A program made the position numbers and the translations under genes. Of a stretch of DNA of 7,163 bases, positions 1 to 4,531 are shown in pieces. The DNA lies in contig NZ_JBEZFP010000234.1 in assembly GCF_040649515.1 (NCBI RefSeq), forward strand, positions 1-7,163, in the 5' to 3' direction. Under the pieces are notes generated by a model that saw nothing but the letters and a program-made list of their open reading frames with translations, was not told where the DNA came from and ran no database searches. Positions within the stretch are counted from its first letter, which is position 1. Every line of letters begins with the position of its first letter. The DNA is from Yinghuangia elevatio. Lineage in GTDB: Bacteria; Actinomycetota; Actinomycetes; Streptomycetales; Streptomycetaceae.

Positions 1-212
1 CCGGCCAAACCCAGGCCGAGCTGCGGCCCGCGCCTTGCGAGCGCACGCACCACGGCCCGCGGGCTAACCGACGCGAATGTGAAGACACTCCCTAGACGGT
101 CCCGGGGTTCTGCGTTTCCCGTCAGCCCTGCGGAGTCCGGGCAGTTCCGAGCGGCTTCGGGCCCGGTTGTCCCGGGTCCGCGAGTGTCCTGGGCTCTCAG
201 TCGTCCCGGTCC
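1..212. other. Left flank without a supportable complete gene
   Basis: I find no complete gene here. A plus-strand frame is open from the left edge to a TAA at 65-67, and its last 21 codons are rich in Ala, Arg and Pro. It could be the tail of a gene lying outside the window, but nothing in it is diagnostic. The rest, up to the stop of the 59-aa gene at 213, is G/C-rich spacer with a small hairpin (159-179) and one half of a tandem repeat (197-212). Confidence 0.4.
159..179 (+). terminator. Possible small hairpin terminator
   Basis: GGGCCCGG (159-166) can pair with CCGGGTCC (172-179) around a 5-nt loop, with one G-U pair when read as plus-strand RNA. There is no T tract. It could end plus-strand transcription entering from the left, or, less well paired, transcription of the minus-strand gene that stops at 213. 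In DNA this rich in G and C such stems also arise by chance. Confidence 0.25.
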
Positions 213-228
213 TCAGTTGTCCCAGTCC
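197..228. repeat. Tandem 16-bp repeat over a stop codon
   Basis: Two adjacent 16-bp units, 197-212 and 213-228, match at 14 of 16 positions. Each begins TCAGT and ends GTCC. The second unit contains the last codons and the TGA of the 59-aa minus-strand gene, so the first unit is a diverged copy of the gene's end just past its stop. It looks like a slippage duplication. Confidence 0.75.
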
Positions 229-392
229 TCGTCCTTGCGGTCTTCCTCGCGCGTCCGCTGCGACGCGGACTCGAGTGCGTGTGCCGCCGCTTCGCGGGTC
301 GGGTACGGACCGAGCCGGTCGTTCGCACGGCAGCCGGCTCCCTGCTCCACGGTGCTGTGCTTGATGCAGTAGTACCACTGGTCGTCGCTCAT
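213..392 (-). CDS. Small conserved-type hypothetical protein (59 aa)
   Basis: This encodes a 59-residue soluble protein beginning MSDDQWYYCIKHSTVE and ending in a very acidic tail (DEDWDN). The layout resembles small Streptomyces hypothetical proteins I have seen: an aromatic start (W6, Y7, Y8), two cysteines (C9, C21), a DRLGPYPTREAAAHALE segment (residues 25-41) and a charged Glu/Arg/Asp tail. The middle segment resembles the end of small repeat modules in which an alanine-rich helix follows a GPY turn. No signal peptide or membrane segment is present. Longer in-frame extension is open to 584 but lacks a ribosome site and runs through the divergent gene, so the internal ATG is preferred. 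The start codon has only GGGG two bases upstream; a micro-ORF with a better site overlaps it (389-409). C9 and C21 might bind metal or form a disulfide, but two cysteines alone decide nothing. Function unknown. Confidence 0.75.
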   Translation of the reverse strand: MSDDQWYYCIKHSTVEQGAGCRANDRLGPYPTREAAAHALESASQRTREEDRKDEDWDN

Positions 393-409
393 GGCCCCGA
401 TGATCGCAT
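389..409 (-). promoter_or_regulatory. Leader micro-ORF coupled to the 59-aa gene
   Basis: On the minus strand a GGGAGG (416-421) lies six bases before an ATG (407-409). That ATG opens a six-codon frame, MRSSGP, whose TGA (389-391) overlaps the ATG of the 59-aa gene as ATGA. The main ATG has no well-spaced ribosome site of its own. This arrangement fits translational coupling, with ribosomes ending the micro-ORF and restarting on the main gene. The geometry is seen directly; the coupling is inference. Confidence 0.4.
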
Positions 410-455
410 CGGTGTCCTCCCGGACCGGAGTGGCACGCGGGGATATCGTCGTTTT

Positions 456-599
456 ATGGACCTGGCCGACTACGTCCTCAGCTTTACGGACGTTGTCGCA
501 GAGTCCAATTGGCGCGAACCCGTCGGCTACGGCTTCGCCGTGCTGCGCCTCACCGCGATCTGCCGGCTCATCCGCGAGAACCACCTGCTGGGCCGCTGA
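456..599 (+). CDS. Small hypothetical protein (47 aa)
   Basis: This encodes a 47-residue protein beginning MDLADYVLSFTDVVAESNWRE. It reads as two amphipathic helices (about residues 2-16 and 27-42) joined by a WREPVGYGF turn. The second helix, LRLTAICRLIRE, has a hydrophobic face and a basic face. It has no signal peptide and no true membrane span. The frame is open upstream to 279, but that part overlaps the divergent 59-aa gene and has no ribosome site. The ATG at 456 is preceded by GGGGA with a slightly long 12-base gap. Its coherent helical pattern argues for a real gene, although it is short. I do not recognise the family with any certainty. The divergent starts are only 63 bp apart, so the two small genes probably share control elements. 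Confidence 0.6.
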   Translation: MDLADYVLSFTDVVAESNWREPVGYGFAVLRLTAICRLIRENHLLGR

Positions 600-690
600 C
601 CAGCGGATCCACCGTCCGGGCCCGGCCGGGCGGGGGCGGACGCGCGGGAGGCGTGCCGAAAGGGCCGGTAACCGAACGGTTTCCTGAACG

Positions 691-704
691 TAGAACCTGT
701 TCTA
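691..704. promoter_or_regulatory. KstR-like TetR operator palindrome
   Basis: TAGAACCTGTTCTA is a perfect inverted repeat, six bases on each side of CT. It fits the published KstR consensus TnnAACnnGTTnnA, the site of the TetR-family regulator of sterol and lipid catabolism in Mycobacterium and relatives. Similar palindromes occur before acyl-CoA metabolism genes in other actinobacteria. No gene starts just beyond it on either strand: it lies in the spacer between the ends of the genes at 456-599 and 831-1304. It may be a relic, serve an unseen transcript, or be chance. Confidence 0.45.
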
Positions 705-752
705 TTGTGGGCCTGCGCAATCGGCCCGCCACGGGGGTGCGGGCAGGTCGCG

Positions 753-805
753 CGGGCATCGGAGTGCCGTGGCCCGCCCCGGCGGCCCCGCCGCTCCGAT
801 GCCCG
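753..805. terminator. Convergent-gene hairpin, 12-bp perfect stem
   Basis: CGGGCATCGGAG (753-764) is the exact reverse complement of CTCCGATGCCCG (794-805), with a 29-nt G/C-rich loop. It lies 26 bases past the stop of the minus-strand gene ending at 831 and 150 bases past the plus-strand gene ending at 599. That position suits a bidirectional terminator. There is no T tract, which is common in high-GC actinobacteria. The loop is longer than usual for an intrinsic terminator. Confidence 0.5.
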
Positions 806-830
806 ACGGGCAGGCGGGCCCGCTGTCAGG

Positions 831-1304
831 TCAGCGGTCCGCGCGGTTCGACGGCTTCGAGGGGCCCGACGGGTCGGCATTTCTCCGGCCGCCGTCCCGC
901 TGCCACGCGACGAACTTGTTCCCGTCGGCGTACCCCGAGTACATCCCGCACTTCAGGTTCGCCTTGCGCATGACGCCCTTCGGGAACCACCCGGCCGTCA
1001 GCTTGGGCCGTACGTGTTCGTCCGCCGGTACACACCCCACCGGCGGGCGGCCCGCCTTGAGGTTCGCCACCAGCAGCCGGTCGCCACCCGTGGTCCGCAT
1101 CTTGTAGCGCACGCCGGTCGCGTCGTCGGGCAGCCACTCGGGCACCGAGGCGTGGCCGGCCTTCGCGTCGCGCCCGGTGCGGTACGTCGACTCCTGCTCG
1201 TGCCGTCCGTTCAGCCGGCGCTCCGCCAGCGGAGCCGCGACGACCGCACCGATCGCCACGACCGCAACCGCGGAAGCGGCGATGGCCAGACCTGCCTTGA
1301 GCAT
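831..1304 (-). CDS. Exported or membrane-anchored hypothetical protein (157 aa)
   Basis: The N-terminus has a single hydrophobic stretch (residues 4-26, almost all Ala, Val, Ile, Gly) after one lysine, which acts as a signal anchor or signal peptide. An extracytoplasmic domain of about 110 residues follows. It contains PEWLPDDATG (55-64), a TTGGDRLL strand (71-78), a PKLTAGWFP segment (100-108) and a closing YADGNKFVAW (125-134). Two cysteines (C91, C119) are well placed for one disulfide. The tail (138-157) is a low-complexity Arg/Ser/Pro run. I recall similar uncharacterised proteins with the PEWLPDDATG motif in Streptomyces, but no known function. The ATG is supported by GAAGGGAG (1313-1320), eight bases upstream. 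No lipobox is evident. A 12-bp-stem hairpin follows the stop. It is divergent from the gene at 1708, with a 400-bp gap. Confidence 0.85.
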   Translation of the reverse strand: MLKAGLAIAASAVAVVAIGAVVAAPLAERRLNGRHEQESTYRTGRDAKAGHASVPEWLPDDATGVRYKMRTTGGDRLLVANLKAGRPPVGCVPADEHVRPKLTAGWFPKGVMRKANLKCGMYSGYADGNKFVAWQRDGGRRNADPSGPSKPSNRADR

Positions 1305-1707
1305 CGAGATGTCTCCCTTCGGGGCTGCCTACCTTTCCATGATCACCAGGACAAACCCGTCCAGGCGGCACCGTGGCGCCCCGTGTCGCCGTACCCCGAG
1401 GGCCGCCCCCGGAACCAGGCCCCATGCCCACACCTCGAACCCATCCCGCGCCCGACCGCCACGTACTTCCGTCAGTTGGACGCGGCGTTGGGGACCCGGT
1501 CGGTCAATTAGCTGGGTGCGTGCGCAACTGGCTGATCTGGCTGAGTAGTTCGTCAAGCAGTACCCACCGATTGGCAGGTTTGGCCCGTGCCCGATACGGC
1601 TGCGGCCGCGATGCGAAGGGAGCCTCTCGCGGTTCGCTGGACACCGTGCACAAAGAGGTCCATACCAATTTGGTCTGGACCATTCCCTTGGTGGGGGTCG
1701 GCTGTAT
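1305..1707. other. Long divergent intergenic region
   Basis: About 400 bp separate the divergent starts at 1304 and 1708. I see no gene with actinobacterial codon bias here. The stretch 1500-1690 is visibly poorer in G and C than its surroundings. A minus-strand frame from an ATG near 1683 to the TGA at 1504-1506 would give about 59 residues, but its third codon positions are not G/C-biased and it has no ribosome site. The notable element is the paired DasR-like site at 1657-1682. The rest holds nothing I can name. Confidence 0.5.
1657..1682. promoter_or_regulatory. Paired DasR-like (dre) elements
   Basis: TGGTCTGGACCA (1671-1682) differs at one base from TGGTCTAGACCA, the core of DasR sites. 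DasR is the GntR-family regulator of N-acetylglucosamine and chitin use in Streptomyces. Just to its left, GGTCCATACCAA (1657-1668) is the inverted partner of TTGGTCTGGACC (1670-1681), with 11 of 12 positions matching and one base between. Two linked 12-bp elements recall the paired repeats in Streptomyces chitinase promoters. The site ends 26 bases before the ATG at 1708, so a bound protein would probably block that gene. Binding by DasR is inference. Confidence 0.5.
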
Positions 1708-2283
1708 ATGGTGCCGCGCATGGCGATTCCGGTTCAGGGAAGTCCGTACGCCGAAAGCCCCCAGCCGCCCGACCGCCCGCACGGTCATGGACACCGGTCC
1801 CCGTCGCGCAAGCGCTCCGGGCTCGGCTGGGTCGCCCTGTGGGCCGTCGCGGTCGCCGCGGTCGCGGCCTACCCGGTCTACCGGTTCGCGATGCCGCTCG
1901 ACGACGTCGACGCGCAGAGCGGGCAGGAAGGACTGTGCCTGGCCGCGTTCGAGGGCTCGCTCGTCGGCGGGCGCCTGCCGAGCTCGGTGGACTGCCTGTC
2001 GCCGGAGGCCCGTTGGCGGGTCACGGCGCGGTTCGAGGTCTCGTCCGGTTCCACTCCGTGCCGTGAACTCCCGGCGGACAAGGGTTACGAGACGGGCATG
2101 GAGTGGCGGTCGTCGGACGGCGAGGTGCTGTGCCTGACGGTGACGCCGTTCACGACGTACCAGGACTACGAGTCGATCGGGACCATGCCGTACGAGTTCA
2201 ACAGTGCCGACTTCGACGAACTGAAGACACGCCTGCTGGCCGCCACCGGCGGGCAACGCGACCCGGCGGGGGAAGCTGGGTGA
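1708..2283 (+). CDS. Single-pass membrane protein, unknown function (191 aa)
   Basis: The first 38 residues are rich in Pro, His, Arg and Ser and likely cytoplasmic, ending in RKR, a positive-inside signal. One membrane helix follows (about 40-60, WVALWAVAVAAVAAYPVYRF). The remaining 130 residues would lie outside and carry four cysteines (C77, C96, C118, C142), enough for two disulfides. The external domain has a SSVDCLSPEARWRVTARFE segment (92-110) and a strand LCLTVTPF (141-148). No catalytic motif is recognisable. The ATG at 1708 has GGTGGGGGT nine bases upstream; an ATG five codons in (1720) is an alternative. The paired DasR-like site sits directly upstream, and a 10-bp-stem hairpin follows the stop. 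A link to amino-sugar or chitin response is suggested only by that site, not by the protein. Confidence 0.8.
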   Translation: MVPRMAIPVQGSPYAESPQPPDRPHGHGHRSPSRKRSGLGWVALWAVAVAAVAAYPVYRFAMPLDDVDAQSGQEGLCLAAFEGSLVGGRLPSSVDCLSPEARWRVTARFEVSSGSTPCRELPADKGYETGMEWRSSDGEVLCLTVTPFTTYQDYESIGTMPYEFNSADFDELKTRLLAATGGQRDPAGEAG

Positions 2284-2295
2284 AAGGTCAGGCCG

Positions 2296-2336
2296 GCCGG
2301 GTGAGTTCGACCGTGACTTGCGGCGGCTCACCCGGC
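2296..2336. terminator. Hairpin terminator, 10-bp stem
   Basis: GCCGGGTGAG (2296-2305) pairs perfectly with CTCACCCGGC (2327-2336) over a 21-nt loop. It starts 13 bases past the stop of the plus-strand gene and lies between that gene and the convergent MarR gene ending at 2422, so it can serve both directions. There is no T tract. Confidence 0.55.
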
Positions 2337-2421
2337 GGGTCTGGTACACGCTCTTGGTGGCGGCACGTGCGCCTCCTGCGCGCCGGTGCCGACGCCGGTC
2401 GAGCCGGCCGGACATTCGGGA

Positions 2422-2952
2422 CTACAGGTCCCGCTCGTGGAGCCCCATCAGGTACGGGGACGCCTGACCCACCAGTTCCAGGTCCGACGCCCACCACGGC
2501 ACGTCGCTGTCGCCGCCCGTGTTGTCGATCATCCGGCGGAGGACCGCCAGCGCGCCGAGGAACTCCTCTTCCGTGATTCCCTCGTGGATGCGTGCGTTGG
2601 CCCGCACGACGCGGGTGTGGGTGCGGGCGAGGCCGGTGGTGCCCTCTTCTGTGAGGTGCAGCGTGCCGTCGGCGGACTCGTCGAGCCAGCCTCGCGAGAA
2701 CAACTGTGCGTACAGGGGAGTGAAGGACAGACCCGGGTCGGCGAAGAGCGAGAGCTGCTCGGCGATCGTGTCGCGGGTCCAGGTGCCGGGCGACTCGCCC
2801 ACCAGATTCACGACCCACCACTGCGGCTGGGTCAATTGCTCCTTCTCCAGAGTCCTCTTCGTGTACGCAACCACGGCCTGGTGGGCCACGCCCGCCCAGT
2901 AACCGATCGGCTGGCGGGCCAGTTCTTCTGTCGGGTAGTCCTTCACGGTCAT
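2422..2952 (-). CDS. MarR-family winged-helix transcriptional regulator (176 aa)
   Basis: The sequence matches a common actinobacterial MarR-type regulator group: an N-terminal EELARQPIGYWAGVAH helix (10-24), then LTQPQWWVVNLVGE (40-53). The DNA-binding part follows at roughly residues 57-88. The wing is RGWLDESADGTLHLTEEG (87-104), and a long C-terminal dimerisation helix region (105-145) contains RIHEGITEEEF and LRRMIDN. MarR proteins bind palindromes as dimers and are usually released by a small ligand or oxidation. The tail past about residue 147 (with PWW and a short amphipathic end) is longer than I expect for this group. This protein has no cysteine, so a cysteine redox switch is unlikely. 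The ATG has AAAGGGGG nine bases upstream (2962-2969). It is divergent from phr, with a palindrome in the shared 84-bp gap. Self-control and control of phr are the natural inference; the ligand is unknown. Confidence 0.88.
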   Translation of the reverse strand: MTVKDYPTEELARQPIGYWAGVAHQAVVAYTKRTLEKEQLTQPQWWVVNLVGESPGTWTRDTIAEQLSLFADPGLSFTPLYAQLFSRGWLDESADGTLHLTEEGTTGLARTHTRVVRANARIHEGITEEEFLGALAVLRRMIDNTGGDSDVPWWASDLELVGQASPYLMGLHERDL

Positions 2953-2991
2953 CGCGAGGTGCCCCCTTTGGTGGATCCGGGTGACACGATC

Positions 2992-3022
2992 AACATAGAA
3001 GTTGAAGTGAACTTGAAGTCAA
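2992..3022 (-). promoter_or_regulatory. Possible promoter of the MarR gene
   Basis: On the minus strand TTGACT (3017-3022) is a good -35 box. The best -10 candidate is TATGTT (2992-2997), giving a 19-base gap, longer than the ideal 17. The -35 box lies inside the palindrome at 3012-3023, so the bound regulator would block its own promoter. Confidence 0.35.
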
Positions 3023-3023
3023 G
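3001..3023. promoter_or_regulatory. Putative MarR operator between marR and phr
   Basis: CTTGA-AG-TCAAG (3012-3023) is a near-perfect palindrome. TTGAAGT occurs twice (3002-3008 and 3013-3019) exactly 11 bases apart, about one helical turn, which would put two sites on the same DNA face. AAGTT and AACTT (2999-3014) form a further overlapping inverted pair. Such clusters suit a dimeric winged-helix regulator. It overlaps the proposed promoters of both flanking genes. Confidence 0.55.
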
Positions 3024-3030
3024 CTAGCGT
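3002..3030 (+). promoter_or_regulatory. Promoter of phr, probably giving leaderless mRNA
   Basis: TTGAAG (3002-3007) and TAGCGT (3025-3030) are 17 bases apart and resemble the main sigma factor consensus TTGACA and TAGnnT of streptomycetes. Transcription would begin about seven bases past the -10 box, at 3037, which is the A of the phr ATG. There is no ribosome site before that ATG, which agrees with a leaderless message. The palindrome CTTGAAGTCAAG lies in the spacer between the two boxes, a classic position for repression. Confidence 0.55.
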
Positions 3031-3036
3031 CGCCGG

Positions 3037-4431
3037 ATGGCCGCCGTACGCCTCCTCTGGTTCCGCCGTGACCTCCGGCTCGCGGACAACCCCGCTCTGC
3101 ACGCCGCCGCCGGCACCGGAGCCCCGGGGACCGGCGACCACGGCGGCGGGCCCGTGCTGCCCGTCTTCGTCGTCGACCCGGTGCTGTGGGAACCCGCGGG
3201 CCCGGCACGGCGCGCGTACCTCGCCCGGTCGCTGCGCGCCCTCGACGAAGCACTGCGCGGCCAGGGCAGCGGGGGACTGGTCGTGCGGTACGGCGACCCG
3301 TCCACCGAGCTACCCCGCCTGGCCGCCGAGGCGCGGGCCGAACAGGTCCACGCCGCCGCCGACTTCGGGCCGTACGGCCGGACGCGCGACGATTCGGTGC
3401 AACGGGCCCTCGGCGAAGTCCCGTTCGTCCGCACCGGCTCGCCCTACGCCGTCGCTCCCGGGCGCGTGACCAAGGGCGACGGTACGCCCTACCGGGTGTT
3501 CACGCCGTTCCTGCGCGCCTGGACCGACCACGGCTGGCGGGACCCGCTGCCGGTCCCCGAGGGGGTCGCGTGGGCGTCGGCGTCGAGTGGCGGGCTGCCG
3601 GAGGAACCGGATTCCGGCGTACCGCAGTTGCCGCCGGCGGGGGCGGAGGCCGCGTACGACCACTGGGCCGCATTCCGCGACAACGGCCTCGCCGACTATG
3701 CGCAGTTGCGCGACCGCGCCGATCTGCCGGGGTCGTCCCGCCTCTCCGTGCACCTCAAATTCGGCGAGATCCACCCGCGGACGATCCTCGCCGAGACCGA
3801 CGGCCCCGCGGCCGGGGCCGCGAAGTTCCGGTCCGAGCTCGCCTGGCGCGAGTTCTACGCCGATGTGCTGTGGCACCGGCCGGAGAGCGGGCGCGACTAC
3901 CTCGACACGCGGTTCAAGACCATGCCCTACGACCAAGGCGCGGACGCCGAGGAGGAGTTCGACGCCTGGCGGGAAGGCCGTACCGGATACCCGTTCGTGG
4001 ACGCCGGGATGCGGCAGCTCCTCGCCGAGGGGTGGATGCACAACCGCGTCCGCATGGTCGTCGCGTCGTTCCTCGTCAAGGACCTGCACCAGGAATGGAC
4101 GCGCGGCGCCCGGCACTTCATGCATCGGCTTGCGGACGGCGACTTCGCGTCCAACAGCCACGGGTGGCAGTGGGTCGCAGGCTGCGGTACGGACGCGGCG
4201 CCGTACTTCCGGGTCTTCAATCCGGTCACCCAGAGCCGCAAGTTCGACCCGGACGGCGACTACGTGCGCAAGTACGTCCCCGAGCTGCGCGGAATCCCGG
4301 GGGCGGCCGTCCACGAGCCGTGGAAGCTCAAGGACGGCCTGCCGACCGGCTATCCGGAACGGATCGTCGACCACGCCGAGGAGCGCGAGGTCGCGTTGGC
4401 CCGCTACTCCGCGATGCGCGAAGGCAGTTGA
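3037..4431 (+). CDS. phr: Deoxyribodipyrimidine photolyase, class I CPD type (464 aa)
   Basis: This enzyme uses blue or near-UV light and FADH- to split cyclobutane pyrimidine dimers in DNA. The N-terminal alpha/beta antenna domain (about 3-135) opens with LLWFRRDLRLADNPAL (6-21). The C-terminal helical FAD domain (about 205-445) has WREFY (270-274), GRTGYPFVDAGMRQL (314-328), GWMHNRVRMVVASFLVKDL (332-350), ASNSHGWQW (371-379) and GTDAAPYFRVFNP (384-396). By alignment from memory to E. coli PhrB, N373 matches N378, which faces flavin N5, and W377 and W354 match W382 and W359 of the electron-transfer chain. The outer tryptophan (W306) has no clear match; Y298 is the nearest aromatic. The GPYGRTRD segment (111-118) resembles deazaflavin-binding photolyases more than folate-binding E. 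coli PhrB, which fits an F420-making actinomycete. The length is normal and the frame intact. It is divergent from a MarR gene and probably leaderless. Confidence 0.96.
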   Translation: MAAVRLLWFRRDLRLADNPALHAAAGTGAPGTGDHGGGPVLPVFVVDPVLWEPAGPARRAYLARSLRALDEALRGQGSGGLVVRYGDPSTELPRLAAEARAEQVHAAADFGPYGRTRDDSVQRALGEVPFVRTGSPYAVAPGRVTKGDGTPYRVFTPFLRAWTDHGWRDPLPVPEGVAWASASSGGLPEEPDSGVPQLPPAGAEAAYDHWAAFRDNGLADYAQLRDRADLPGSSRLSVHLKFGEIHPRTILAETDGPAAGAAKFRSELAWREFYADVLWHRPESGRDYLDTRFKTMPYDQGADAEEEFDAWREGRTGYPFVDAGMRQLLAEGWMHNRVRMVVASFLVKDLHQEWTRGARHFMHRLADGDFASNSHGWQWVAGCGTDAAPYFRVFNPVTQSRKFDPDGDYVRKYVPELRGIPGAAVHEPWKLKDGLPTGYPERIVDHAEEREVALARYSAMREGS

Positions 4432-4439
4432 TGGGCGCG

Positions 4440-4501
4440 CCTGGTCCGGAAGGCAGCGAGCGCAGCAACGGCCGCGGCCCGTGGCGACTGCGGCCGCCAG
4501 G
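4440..4501. terminator. Possible bidirectional terminator between phr and the large gene
   Basis: An inner stem CGGCCGC (4469-4475) pairs with GCGGCCG (4490-4496) over a 14-nt loop. An outer CCTGG (4440-4444) can pair with CCAGG (4497-4501), closing a larger structure. It lies in the 97-bp gap between two convergent stops (4431 and 4529). No T tract is present. Confidence 0.4.
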
Positions 4502-4502
4502 T

Positions 4503-4531
4503 GGTCAGGCGGTCAGGCCGTCAGGCCGTCA
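4503..4531. repeat. 8-bp tandem repeat carrying stacked stop codons
   Basis: GGTCAGGC, GGTCAGGC and CGTCAGGC follow each other at 4503-4510, 4511-4518 and 4519-4526, and a partial fourth unit (CGTCA) reaches 4531. Read on the minus strand, each unit holds a TGA. The first (4529-4531) is the stop of the large gene, and the next ones fall eight bases apart, so all three frames are closed within 27 bases. Confidence 0.7.

Noticed and set aside
616..625. CCGGGCCCGG palindrome
   Set aside because: A ten-base G/C palindrome is expected by chance in DNA of this composition and has no clear positional meaning.
691..704. Possible LexA (SOS) box at the GAAC/GTTC palindrome
   Set aside because: Actinobacterial LexA boxes have four bases between GAAC and GTTC; here there are two, which fits the KstR pattern instead.
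568..880. Open frames on both strands across 568-880
   Set aside because: They are Arg/Pro/Ala-rich, overlap a hairpin and an operator-like palindrome, and show no coherent protein pattern.
1326..1354. Possible minus-strand promoter TTGTCC-17-TAGGCA before the gene at 831-1304
   Set aside because: The boxes are weak and the implied transcript start would fall on the ribosome site at 1313-1320, leaving it too close to the 5' end.
1500..1620. Checked for a tRNA in the lower-GC segment
   Set aside because: No T-loop consensus or acceptor stem pairing is visible.
1504..1683. Minus-strand frame of about 59 residues starting at the DasR-like site
   Set aside because: Third codon positions are not G/C-biased, there is no ribosome site, and it starts inside the operator-like element. 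It may be a relic but cannot be supported.
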